Positions 1-8,094 of a DNA stretch of 64,000 nucleotides are shown here, one piece after another. The position numbers were made by a program, and so were the translations under genes. The first letter of the stretch is position 1. Each line of letters opens with the position of its first letter. Origin of the DNA: Fen-455 sp050012675 (GTDB lineage: Bacteria; Actinomycetota; Acidimicrobiia; Acidimicrobiales; Bog-793); contig JBEKGS010000007.1 in assembly GCA_050012675.1 (NCBI GenBank), positions 26,169 through 90,168 on the forward strand. The letters run 5' to 3'. The notes beneath the pieces were generated by a model, which saw nothing but the letters and a program-made list of their open reading frames with translations, was not told the DNA's origin and did no database searches.

Positions 1-299
1 AGGCGGAGCTGGGCACGCCCGTGGACCGTCTGTACTCGGGCCCGCTCGGTGGTGACCTGCAGCTCGGGGCGAAAATCACCGAGGGCGGAATCGACCTGCT
101 CTTCTTCTTCTGGGATCCGCTCGAACCACAACCTCATGACCCCGATGTCAAGGCTCTCCTGCGCATAGCGGTGGTCTGGAACGTCCCGGTCGCCTGCAAC
201 CGTGCGACGGCGGATTTTCTCATCACATCTCCTTTGTTCGACGGCGACTACCACAGGACCGTGCCGGAGTACTCGACGAGCAAGCCGGCCGACAGCTGA
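1..299 (+). CDS. mgsA: methylglyoxal synthase, C-terminal part (5' end outside window)
   Basis: Converts dihydroxyacetone phosphate to methylglyoxal and phosphate, a cytosolic bypass of lower glycolysis. The frame is open from base 3. The visible 98 residues carry the family's most conserved stretches: SGPLGGDLQLGAKI, then LLFFFWDP, then the PHDPDVKALLR motif holding the catalytic His and Asp, then WNVPVACNRATADFLI near the C terminus. The family is about 125-150 residues long, so roughly a quarter to a third is missing upstream. The gene is convergent with the Fur-family gene and ends at a candidate hairpin. Identification is firm; the start is not in the window. Confidence 0.93.
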   Translation, partial: AELGTPVDRLYSGPLGGDLQLGAKITEGGIDLLFFFWDPLEPQPHDPDVKALLRIAVVWNVPVACNRATADFLITSPLFDGDYHRTVPEYSTSKPADS

Positions 300-329
300 T
301 CACGCCAGCGGTCAACCGCGAGGCGATCA
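297..329. terminator. candidate bidirectional hairpin between convergent genes
   Basis: The stem TGATC (297-301) pairs with GATCA (325-329), continues with GCC/GGC, and is topped by GCGG-TCAA-CCGC (308-319). It overlaps the mgsA stop codon and lies between two convergent genes. There is no T-tract on either strand, so this is a structural suggestion only. Confidence 0.35.
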
Positions 330-375
330 GGCCCACATGGCGAAGAGATCGTGCCGGCGAGCCCGGGACCTGCGG

Positions 376-834
376 TCACTCGGAGCAGTTCCTGCAGCGC
401 CCGGCCATGGCGAAATGGTGAGGATCGATCGAGAACCCGTAGTGGACCTTCACAAGGCCGGCGAGAACGGCGAACAGCTCGTCGGGTGATTCGGTCACGG
501 CGCCGCAGACCTCGCAGACGAGATGGGAGTGGGCGACCGGCGATACGTCGAAGACCGCGCGGCCGTGCCCCAGATGCGAGTGGCTGACGACGCCCATGGC
601 TTCGAGCTCGTCGAGGAACCGGTAGATCGTCGACATGTGGACGTCGAGCCCGTAGGCGCCGACCTGTCGGCCGAGATCCTCGGCGAGCTGCGGCGCCGTG
701 CAGTGTCCCGTACGTTCGAAAAGTGCCCGGAGCACAAGGCGGCGTGCCGTGGTGACGCGGCCCCCCCGATGACGAAGCTCGCCAAGCACAACCTCGACAG
801 GATCGAGCTCCTCCGCCTCCTCATCGAGCGTCAT
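376..834 (-). CDS. Fur-family metalloregulator (possibly nickel-responsive, Nur-like)
   Basis: A 152-residue DNA-binding metal sensor of the Fur/Zur/Nur/PerR superfamily. The N-terminal winged helix includes TARRLVLRALFERTGHCTAPQLAEDL and the recognition-helix region MSTIYRFLDELEAMGVV. The C-terminal dimerisation domain has HSHLVCEVCG (CxxC), HYGFSIDPHHFAMAG and a second cysteine pair CRNC, together a structural zinc site of the usual type. It is transcribed divergently from a nickel/cobalt transporter, with a perfect inverted repeat in the shared promoter region. That context suggests it represses the transporter and itself. Nickel rather than zinc or iron is an inference from the neighbour alone. 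Confidence 0.88.
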   Translation of the reverse strand: MTLDEEAEELDPVEVVLGELRHRGGRVTTARRLVLRALFERTGHCTAPQLAEDLGRQVGAYGLDVHMSTIYRFLDELEAMGVVSHSHLGHGRAVFDVSPVAHSHLVCEVCGAVTESPDELFAVLAGLVKVHYGFSIDPHHFAMAGRCRNCSE

Positions 835-852
835 CCCGCGAGCATGACAGCT

Positions 853-875
853 ACGGATCTCTATTGCAGATCCGT
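853..875. promoter_or_regulatory. perfect palindrome, candidate Fur-family operator
   Basis: ACGGATCT (853-860) and AGATCCGT (868-875) are exact reverse complements separated by 7 bases. The site lies about 19 bases upstream of the regulator start and about 100 bases upstream of the transporter start, in their shared divergent promoter region. A second copy of the central heptamer CTATTGC occurs at 895-901. Size and position suit a Fur-family dimer site; binding itself is inferred. Confidence 0.5.
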
Positions 876-974
876 CCCGTTTCAGTCCAGCTCGCTATTG
901 CGTTCAGCTCGCAGTTAGGCCAGACTCGAACACGAGGCCACGGGCTGACTGACAAACCTGTCGGGGAGGGGCGC

Positions 975-2174
975 ATGGCAACTACGGTCACCGGCGGACA
1001 CGGTGGACGCCTGAGAACCATCCGGGACGCACTGACCCCTCAGGAGTGGGGCAGGGTCGGTGCGATGACAGGCATCGTGATCTTCCTCAATGTGCTCGGC
1101 TGGGCGATGTTGGCGACCGCCACAGGTCACCATTACCACCTGAGCAAGACGGATGTCTTCGGGCTCGGGACTGGAGTCCTCGCCTACACGCTCGGGATGC
1201 GTCACGCCTTCGACGCCGACCACATCTCTGCGATCGACAACACCACCCGCAAGCTCATGGCTGACGGGAAGCGCCCGCTCAGCGTCGGGTTCTTCTTCTC
1301 ACTCGGCCATTCGACGATCGTGTTCCTCCTGGCGGTGCTGCTCAACTTCGGGATCCGTGCTCTCGACCGCCAGGTCAAGGTGGGCTCCTCGGGGCTGCAC
1401 CAGTGGACAGGCATTGTCGGGACGTCGGTGTCCGGGTTCTTCCTCTATCTCATCGCCGGCCTCAACGTCGTGATCCTCGTGTCGATCCTGAGGGTCTTCC
1501 GCGATCTGCGCCGGGGTGAATTCGACGACGAGGAACTGGATGAGCAGCTGAACAAGCGCGGCCTCATGAACAGACTTCTCGGTGGCTTTGCTCGCAGGAT
1601 CGACACGCCGTGGAAGATGTACCCGGTCGGAGTCCTGTTCGGGCTCGGCTTCGACACAGCCACCGAGGTGGCACTACTCGTCCTGTCGGGAACCGCCGTC
1701 GCGAGCGGCTTGCCCTTCTACGCGATCTTGTCCTTGCCGATCCTGTTCGCCGCAGGCATGTGCCTGTTCGACACCCTGGACGGATGCTTCATGAACTTCG
1801 CCTACGGGTGGGCGTTCTCCCGGCCCATCCGGAAGGTGTACTACAACATCATCATCACCGGGCTCTCGGTCGCCGTGGCCTTCGTCATCGGGACGATCGA
1901 GCTTGTCGGGCTCCTCTCCAGCGAGCTCAACCTCCACGGCAGTTTCTGGGACACGATGGCGAACTTCAACATCAACCGCGCCGGCTTCATCATCGTGGGG
2001 ATGTTCGTGGTCACCTGGGCGGTGGCCCTCGCGGTCTGGCGTTTCGGCCACATCGAGACGCGCTGGGACCGGTCTCCGGCTCTCACAAAGGCGGAGGCTC
2101 CGGCAATGGCGCGATTGGAACGCGGCATCGAAGGTGTCGATCCTTATGAGGCGGCCTGGGCGGACGCCGAATAG
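975..2174 (+). CDS. nickel/cobalt transporter of the NiCoT (HoxN/NixA) family
   Basis: A 399-residue integral membrane permease for Ni2+/Co2+ uptake. The signature of NiCoT helix II is present as RHAFDADHISAID (the HX4DH motif), followed by SVGFFFSLGHSTIVF and by GLGFDTATEV, also typical of the family. I count about eight hydrophobic segments. The ATG at 975 is preferred over upstream in-frame codons because the purine run GGGGAGGGG at 963-971 precedes it and the upstream stretch overlaps the promoter region. The gene is divergent from the Fur-family regulator, which probably controls it. Nickel and cobalt cannot be separated from sequence alone. Confidence 0.93.
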   Translation: MATTVTGGHGGRLRTIRDALTPQEWGRVGAMTGIVIFLNVLGWAMLATATGHHYHLSKTDVFGLGTGVLAYTLGMRHAFDADHISAIDNTTRKLMADGKRPLSVGFFFSLGHSTIVFLLAVLLNFGIRALDRQVKVGSSGLHQWTGIVGTSVSGFFLYLIAGLNVVILVSILRVFRDLRRGEFDDEELDEQLNKRGLMNRLLGGFARRIDTPWKMYPVGVLFGLGFDTATEVALLVLSGTAVASGLPFYAILSLPILFAAGMCLFDTLDGCFMNFAYGWAFSRPIRKVYYNIIITGLSVAVAFVIGTIELVGLLSSELNLHGSFWDTMANFNINRAGFIIVGMFVVTWAVALAVWRFGHIETRWDRSPALTKAEAPAMARLERGIEGVDPYEAAWADAE

Positions 2175-2247
2175 GCATCGGCCAAGAGCCGCGGCCTGGT
2201 TACGCGAGGCGGCGCATCGCGGAGCTGTCGACCTGCCTGAAGCTCCT

Positions 2248-4854
2248 CTAGAGCACGTCGACGGCGTCAACGCCGAGCGGCGGCGTCTTCGGGACGTCGT
2301 AGAACTGGATGCGGACGTCGGAGTGGGGCCGGTTCGCCGTAACGCATGCCGAGACATGGCTCCACCGGCCACTGCCCGGGAGCGGCCCGAAGCTCACCGA
2401 TGAGGATTGGCCCGGAGACTCGCCGTACAACCAGATAGTCATCCGGCCACGTGCTCCCGAACCGACGGCCGCCGTGACAACATCGGCATCGGCGCAAAAG
2501 CTCTCACCTGCGCTCGTCGGCAGGGAGACGTCCTGGTAGATGCCACCACCGGCGGTTGAGGTGGTGATCGCGCCAAAGCCGTTGCCCTCATACGAGCTCG
2601 TAACCGGCTCGGCGGCGGCCTCGATCCGAAAGCGCGTGTCACCAGTAGCCCGCCAGGCGTCGCCCTCGTGGTTGTTGAAACCTCCGTTTGCGACAAAGGA
2701 CTGATGGACGTCGACCGCGTCGACTCCCAGTCGTGGCTTGTTCGCGAAGTCGAAGAACTGGACCCTCACCACCGAATGTGACCGTGTCGCTGTCACACAG
2801 GTCGAAACATGGGTCCACTGGCTCGCGTTCGGCAACGGCCCGAAACTCACCGACGAGGACTCCCGCGGGGACTCACCCAGCAGCCATAGGGTCATTCGTC
2901 CGCGTGCGCCGGGGTGAGCCGCCGCAGTAACGACCTCCGCGTCGGCGCAAAGGCTGTCGTCAGCCACGATCGGGGCCGCGATGTCCTGGTAGAAACCCCC
3001 ACCACGGCCCGAAGTGCTGGTGTAGCCGAAGCCACTGCCCTCGTACGGCCTGGTGCCGGCCAGCTTGCCCGACGTCTCGATGCCAAGCTGCGAGCTGCCG
3101 GCCGTCTTCCAGCCGCCCGCATGCTCGAAGCCACCGTTTGAGACGAGCGACTCGTGGACGTCGACGTCCTCGACGACGAGTCGCGGGCTTGTGCCGGAGA
3201 ACTGGATGCGAAGGTCTGAATGGGCTCGGGACGCCGTCACACAAGCCGACACGTCGCTCCACCTGTTCTTGCCGGGGAGCAGCCCGAAAGCCACGGAGGA
3301 CTCCTCGCCTTGCGATCCGCCGAGGAGCCTCAGTGCCATCGTGCCCCGTGACCGTGAGCGGGCCTCGGTACTGAGGACCTCAGCGTCGGCACAGAAGCTT
3401 TCTCCCTCCTTTACCGGCACCGAGATGTCCTGGTAGACGCCCTGACGGGAGACCGAGGTGTCGGCGAGGGCGAAACCGTCGCCCCCTTCTGCCCTGACTC
3501 CGGGTTTGCCGACCGTTCCGGTCCCACGCCTCGAGTGGCTCGTCTGCCAACCATGGCCGCCATCGTGACCGAAACCAGCGTCGTCCACGAGATCGCCGAG
3601 AGGCGATTCGGCGGACACGACCGAAGGCGGCGCTTGGAGCCATCCCGTCACCGGCATGCCGTAGTCCGGCTGGACGACGTTGTCGACCACGTTGAGGGTG
3701 TTGGTGCCGTTGCCACCGTTCATGTTCTGTTCGATAATCCCTATCGTCCCGCTCCCGTTGGTCACGTTCGTCGAGGTGACGACCGCCGTGTGACCCTCGG
3801 CCCACGTCGGTTCCATGCTGAGCACGTCGCCCGGTACCGGTACGGTCGCACCGTCGTTGGCGACCCTTTCCAGGTTGCCGCCGTCTCGGGGTGAATAGTT
3901 CCAAACCACGTCCGAGCCGTTGGCCGGGTAGGGACGCACCCCGTACTCGAGGTACAGCCACCGCATGGACAGTTCGACGCATTCCCACTCGTACTCTCCC
4001 CATGCGTGAGGGAAGAAAGCGACGGTCCTGTCCCAGCCGCCCCGGTTCGCGCCCGGTCCGCAGGCCGTGAGCCCGTCCCAGCTCGAGAGCGGGAACGACC
4101 CGGGATTGTTGTCCTCATCGCAGTTCCCGCTCCACCAAGGCGGGAACCGAACCGCTGGCGGGTCAGTCGTGCTGTCAGAAGCCAGGATCACGTGCGGGGT
4201 CATGGGGGCCTCAGGTGCTGGTGCGATCAGCTCACTGCTCGGCACCGTTGTAGGCGTCGAGATGTTGCCCGCTACGACCGATGTGCCGGCGCCGAAGGCC
4301 GCTTGGGCGCGGTGGCCCGACCTGAGCGGCCCTGCCGCCTGGACGACCCAGAGCCGGTTGCCCGCGTTGGTCAGCCACGACACGACCTCGGTCGCCTGAC
4401 GGCGCGGGCCGAGTGCGACTTCGACCACCCGAGCCGAGCCTTTGACGAGGCGGCCGAATATCATCGCCGAAGGGTGCACCGAGCGGATCAACGCCCCGGT
4501 GCCGGTCGCTCGGTATTCGCGCAGGTGCTGACGCTCGACTATCCCGGTGTCCGGGGCCGGGGCGGCCGACCCGAACGGGTACGCGTAGATCGTGAAGCCC
4601 CTGTACGTGTGGGGTGCCTGAGTCACCGCTGCGGCAGCCTGGAAGGCATCGCCTGGCTTGGAGGCGACGAAGTCCGTCGGGGGAAGCGCTGGGGACCGGA
4701 CGACCAGGTTCACACCGTCGACAACCGTCCGGGCCGAGTACAGGTTGCTGGCGGCACGGATCGAGCCCACCCCGAACGGTGTCGCGAGCGCGCTCACTAG
4801 GACCATCCCGGTGGCGAGCGACTCCATTTTCCAGGTTCTTCTCTCGTAGCGCAC
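2248..4854 (-). CDS. secreted CHAP-domain protein with three C-terminal carbohydrate-binding-like repeats
   Basis: An exported protein of 868 residues, probably a peptidoglycan amidase/endopeptidase or surface protein. It begins with a signal peptide (hydrophobic stretch about residues 13-35, ending IRAAS). A proline-rich middle leads to a CHAP domain at about residues 235-400, with nucleophile Cys in EYEWECVELSMRWLY and the His in EGHTAVV. Then come three tandem repeats of about 145 residues. Each contains a YQD segment, FCADAEV-like and SACVTA-like cysteines, a SSVSFGPLP-like segment and a closing VDAVDV. The paired cysteines probably form one disulfide per repeat, and the fold resembles jelly-roll CBM modules. 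The ATG at 4827 is an alternative start. No partner gene is obvious. Confidence 0.8.
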   Translation of the reverse strand: MRYERRTWKMESLATGMVLVSALATPFGVGSIRAASNLYSARTVVDGVNLVVRSPALPPTDFVASKPGDAFQAAAAVTQAPHTYRGFTIYAYPFGSAAPAPDTGIVERQHLREYRATGTGALIRSVHPSAMIFGRLVKGSARVVEVALGPRRQATEVVSWLTNAGNRLWVVQAAGPLRSGHRAQAAFGAGTSVVAGNISTPTTVPSSELIAPAPEAPMTPHVILASDSTTDPPAVRFPPWWSGNCDEDNNPGSFPLSSWDGLTACGPGANRGGWDRTVAFFPHAWGEYEWECVELSMRWLYLEYGVRPYPANGSDVVWNYSPRDGGNLERVANDGATVPVPGDVLSMEPTWAEGHTAVVTSTNVTNGSGTIGIIEQNMNGGNGTNTLNVVDNVVQPDYGMPVTGWLQAPPSVVSAESPLGDLVDDAGFGHDGGHGWQTSHSRRGTGTVGKPGVRAEGGDGFALADTSVSRQGVYQDISVPVKEGESFCADAEVLSTEARSRSRGTMALRLLGGSQGEESSVAFGLLPGKNRWSDVSACVTASRAHSDLRIQFSGTSPRLVVEDVDVHESLVSNGGFEHAGGWKTAGSSQLGIETSGKLAGTRPYEGSGFGYTSTSGRGGGFYQDIAAPIVADDSLCADAEVVTAAAHPGARGRMTLWLLGESPRESSSVSFGPLPNASQWTHVSTCVTATRSHSVVRVQFFDFANKPRLGVDAVDVHQSFVANGGFNNHEGDAWRATGDTRFRIEAAAEPVTSSYEGNGFGAITTSTAGGGIYQDVSLPTSAGESFCADADVVTAAVGSGARGRMTIWLYGESPGQSSSVSFGPLPGSGRWSHVSACVTANRPHSDVRIQFYDVPKTPPLGVDAVDVL

Positions 4855-5055
4855 GGAAGTCTCCCGATTTTGTCGGCCCGACCCCGGGTTGGCTTCCGGA
4901 CAGTATTGCGCGTGAGCTGCTCAGCTCGCCAGGCGAAACATGTCCACAGGACCCTGGCGCTCGCCAGAGCCGATCTGTTGTCGTTCGCGACGTCACTTGG
5001 AAGTGACATCGACGCCGGCTCTTGCTTGCAAAGCTGTTGCTCGTAGGCTTGCGGT

Positions 5056-5793
5056 ATGGCGACCGGACGGGACGTCTCAAGCGAGGCGGCAAGAGGGACG
5101 GCACCCGCAACAAGGCTCTATCGTCAAGTGCGCTTCGAGCCGCCGGCGGGGGCGACCGAGCTCCTGCTCGTGCGCCACGGGGAGTCGGAGGCTGCCGATC
5201 CCGATCGCCCGTTCCCAGTTGTCGACGGTCGGGGGGATCCGGAGCTCTCACAGCTCGGCCGGGAACAGGCCGGGCTCATTGCCGACCGGCTGGCGTCGAC
5301 TCGAGTCGAGGCCATCTATGTGACGAACCTGCGTCGGACAGCCGAGACAGCGGCGCCCCTAGCAGCACGACTCGGTCTCGTGCCTGCAGTCGAGGCGGAC
5401 CTCGCCGAGGTGCGCCTCGGCGAGTGGGAGAGCGGCCTGTACCGCCAGCGCGTCGCCGAAGGCGATCCCCTCGCCCTTCGCATGGTCGAAGAGGAGCGTT
5501 GGGACGTGATCCCCGGCGCGGAGTCCAATGCGGCCATAGCGGCACGCGTCCGTCCTGCGATCGGGCGCATCGCAGAACGCCACGCCGGTAGCCGAGTCGT
5601 GTGCTTTGCCCACGGCGGGACGATCGGGACCGTCCTGGCGCTCGCGACCGGCTCCCGGCCGTTCGCCTTCATCGGCTCCGACAACGGGGCAATCTCCAGC
5701 ATCGTCGTAGCCGGCCCCCGATGGTGGCTGCGTGGTTTCAACGATCGATCACATCTGGAACGACACAACCTTCACGTACGCTCCGCTACATGA
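5056..5793 (+). CDS. histidine phosphatase family protein (phosphoglycerate mutase-like)
   Basis: A 245-residue enzyme of histidine phosphatase branch 1. The phospho-accepting histidine lies in LLLVRHGES (RHG motif, about residue 40). The second arginine region is NLRRTAETAAPLA, the acid is in VRLGEWESG, and the second catalytic histidine is in VVCFAHGGT. Members act on sugar phosphates, nucleotides or cofactor precursors, so the substrate is not predictable here. The stop codon overlaps the start of the following exonuclease gene (ATGA), so the two are translationally coupled. Confidence 0.88.
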   Translation: MATGRDVSSEAARGTAPATRLYRQVRFEPPAGATELLLVRHGESEAADPDRPFPVVDGRGDPELSQLGREQAGLIADRLASTRVEAIYVTNLRRTAETAAPLAARLGLVPAVEADLAEVRLGEWESGLYRQRVAEGDPLALRMVEEERWDVIPGAESNAAIAARVRPAIGRIAERHAGSRVVCFAHGGTIGTVLALATGSRPFAFIGSDNGAISSIVVAGPRWWLRGFNDRSHLERHNLHVRSAT

Positions 5794-6509
5794 CCTGGGA
5801 CAAGGGTCCGTTGCTCGGGTTCGACCTGGAAACGACCGGCGTCAATCCCTGTTCGGACTTACCGGTCCAAGTCGCGTTGATCCGTTGGGAGCCGTGCGGA
5901 TGTGGCTACCGCAACGTTTTCCTCGTCGACCCTGGACGCGAGATCCCTCCAAGTGCGGAGGCTGTCCACGGGATCTCGACGGAGAAGGCACGCCACGAAG
6001 GCTGCCCACTCGGCGAGGCCGCCGCGACCGTGCATGCTGCTCTCCGCAAGGCCCAAGAGGATCTGGTGCCGGTGGTGGCCATGAACGCCAGCTTCGACAT
6101 CACGATCGCGGAGATGCTGTTCAGGAAGTTCGGGCTGGCACCTATCCATTGGCGGGCGCTGGTCGACCCTCTCGTAATCGACCGCAAGGTCGACTGTTTC
6201 CGAGCCGGAAAACGCCGTTTGGACGCCCTGTGCGCAACTTACGGTGTCGCACTTGGCAGTCCGCACGACGCGGGCAGCGATGCCACTGCGACACTCGCGC
6301 TCGCCTGCAAGATCGCGCACCTGTATCCGGAGATCGCCAGATACGAGATCGGCCGGCTCACCCAGGTCCAAGCTGACTGGCACCGTAGCTGGGCCCTCGA
6401 GCACGACATGTGGCGAAGGCACAACGGTGAGCCCGGCCTTGCGCCAGGGGACTTCTGTTGGCCTCTGCGTGAAACCCCTCGACCTTCGCGGTACGCCTCT
6501 AGCCGGTGA
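5790..6509 (+). CDS. DEDDh 3'-5' exonuclease (DNA polymerase III epsilon-like)
   Basis: A 239-residue nuclease of the DnaQ/RNase T superfamily. The metal-binding acids are in FDLETTGVNP (motif Exo I), NASFDITIAEM (Exo II) and PHDAGSDATATL (Exo III, the DEDDh type). A C-terminal extension of about 50 residues is rich in Trp and Arg. The ATG at 5790 overlaps the stop of the phosphatase gene; in-frame codons further upstream lie inside that gene and were rejected. It is probably a stand-alone proofreading or repair exonuclease, as no polymerase domain is attached. Confidence 0.88.
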   Translation: MTWDKGPLLGFDLETTGVNPCSDLPVQVALIRWEPCGCGYRNVFLVDPGREIPPSAEAVHGISTEKARHEGCPLGEAAATVHAALRKAQEDLVPVVAMNASFDITIAEMLFRKFGLAPIHWRALVDPLVIDRKVDCFRAGKRRLDALCATYGVALGSPHDAGSDATATLALACKIAHLYPEIARYEIGRLTQVQADWHRSWALEHDMWRRHNGEPGLAPGDFCWPLRETPRPSRYASSR

Positions 6510-6563
6510 CCACTAGCGACAAGCTTGCCGGGTCGGTCGCCGGCAATACCGACGACAGGGATA

Positions 6564-8066
6564 TCAGCAGGGTGTGGGGTCCCAGGGCTCCGGCGAGTTG
6601 TTGTAGATAGGCGTCTCTCCCGCCGGGGTCGGGGCGACCGTGGTGACTGTCGTCTGGTTGGATGCCGTGCTGGCGGTCGTGGTCGTCGTCACGGTCGCGC
6701 TCGCGAGGATCGCAGTCCAGATCAGGCTCGCCGTGTTCGCCGCCGAAGTCGCGCTCGCCGTGGTCGAGGTGCTGGAGGTCGTCGGGGGGGTCTTCGCGGT
6801 CGAGCCGAACGCGAGGAAGTTCCTGATCACGACGTCGTCAGCGGCGGCACTCGGCAACAGCACGTCGGCTCCGCCGGACGTGATGTACGGGCCGACGGTC
6901 GGGAGGGTAACCGCCTTCAAGGACCCGGGTGGGAAGCCGTGGAACTCCCTGGCCAGGTTGAACATTGTGCCTTCCGACAGGGTCTGGTCGATCGTGAGGT
7001 TGTGAACCGCGGCGTTGATGAAACCGGTCACCGCGATGGGGTTGGTGATCTCGGCGTTCAGCTGGTGGATCACCGCCCGGAAGAAGGCCTGCTGGTTCCG
7101 GATCCGGGTGAAGTCGCTGCCGTAGTCGTTGTACCAGACTCCCTTGATCTCGTACTGGAGGTTTCGGCTGCGCACGAGCGCCAGGGCCTGATTGCCGTTG
7201 ACGACCTGACAGCCGGTCTTCAAGATGCGCAGACCGGTCGGGTTCGTGGCCACGCCGTTCACGTACTCGCGGTCCCTCAAGGGATCGGTGAAGCGCAGGT
7301 GTATGCCACCGATCGCATTCACCATGTTCTGCAGGCCGGGGAAGTTGACCTCCACGAAGTAGTTGATCGGTATGTGGAAGTCCTGCAGGATCGTCTGCAC
7401 CAAAAGCGCCGGCCCGCTGTTGAAGGCGGCGTTGATCCGGTTCTGGCCCGATATGTACTCGACGTTGCCCGGAATCGTGACCCAGGTGTCGCGAGGTATC
7501 GACAGCATCTCGATCCTGCGCTCGGCCGGCACGACGCGCACGAGGATGATGACGTCGCTGCGCTGGCCTCCGGTGTCCGCCCCGCATCCGAAGGACTTGC
7601 ACTGACTGGCATTGCTCACAAAGGCGCGCGAGTCGGAACCCGCCACGAGGACCGTGAAGGGCGCCCCGGGCTTGGAAACGTGCGCGAGATTGGGTACGTC
7701 GACCTTCTTTATGTGGTGGAACTCGAAGTCGAGGTACAAAAAGCCACCGAGGCCGACCACGACGATGAGCAACACGACCAATCCGGTCGCGACCAAGGCG
7801 CGCTTGGTCCAGCGCCTGCGTTTGGAGGGGCGGGCCCTGTGACCACGGCCGTTGCGCGAGGGGGCTCGCCTGACGGCGTTCTGCCCTCCGCGGGCGCCCC
7901 CGGCGCCAACGCCGCCGCCGCCCGGCGTCGTTTCACCCACAGAAGCTGTGGGTCCGGGCTTGTCGCCCCCCGACAGCAACGGATCGGAATCGGGCAATTC
8001 GCCGTCGAAGGGGGCGTCAGGCACGGCACTGGAGGTTACTGCCTCTTCGGACGGACCTTCAGTCAC
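6564..8066 (-). CDS. LytR-CpsA-Psr (LCP) family cell-wall glycopolymer ligase
   Basis: A membrane-anchored phosphotransferase of 500 residues that attaches lipid-linked glycopolymers to peptidoglycan. Order of parts: a cytoplasmic N terminus rich in Gly, Pro and basic residues; one transmembrane helix (ALVATGLVVLLIVVVGLGGFLY); then the LCP domain with TVLVAGSDSR, GQRSDVIILV, MLSIPRDTWVTI (polyprenyl-phosphate-binding Arg), INAAFNSG, VNFPGLQNMVNAIGGI and QALALVRSR. A Thr/Ser/Ala-rich tail of about 90 residues ends in a lone Cys. The GTG start at 8066 keeps the gene clear of dnaB; the frame stays open upstream into dnaB but carries no family sequence. Confidence 0.9.
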   Translation of the reverse strand: MTEGPSEEAVTSSAVPDAPFDGELPDSDPLLSGGDKPGPTASVGETTPGGGGVGAGGARGGQNAVRRAPSRNGRGHRARPSKRRRWTKRALVATGLVVLLIVVVGLGGFLYLDFEFHHIKKVDVPNLAHVSKPGAPFTVLVAGSDSRAFVSNASQCKSFGCGADTGGQRSDVIILVRVVPAERRIEMLSIPRDTWVTIPGNVEYISGQNRINAAFNSGPALLVQTILQDFHIPINYFVEVNFPGLQNMVNAIGGIHLRFTDPLRDREYVNGVATNPTGLRILKTGCQVVNGNQALALVRSRNLQYEIKGVWYNDYGSDFTRIRNQQAFFRAVIHQLNAEITNPIAVTGFINAAVHNLTIDQTLSEGTMFNLAREFHGFPPGSLKAVTLPTVGPYITSGGADVLLPSAAADDVVIRNFLAFGSTAKTPPTTSSTSTTASATSAANTASLIWTAILASATVTTTTTASTASNQTTVTTVAPTPAGETPIYNNSPEPWDPTPC

Positions 8067-8094
8067 CCGGTAGCGGCCGACGAGTCGAGCCCGC

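Noticed and set aside
864..974. Upstream extension of the nickel transporter reading frame
   Set aside because: It covers the palindrome and promoter region, has no family similarity, and the ATG at 975 has a good ribosome-binding site.
4855..5055. Possible c-di-AMP or other riboswitch ahead of the CHAP-protein gene
   Set aside because: The leader of a secreted wall hydrolase is a known place for such switches, but I could not find the conserved core segments.
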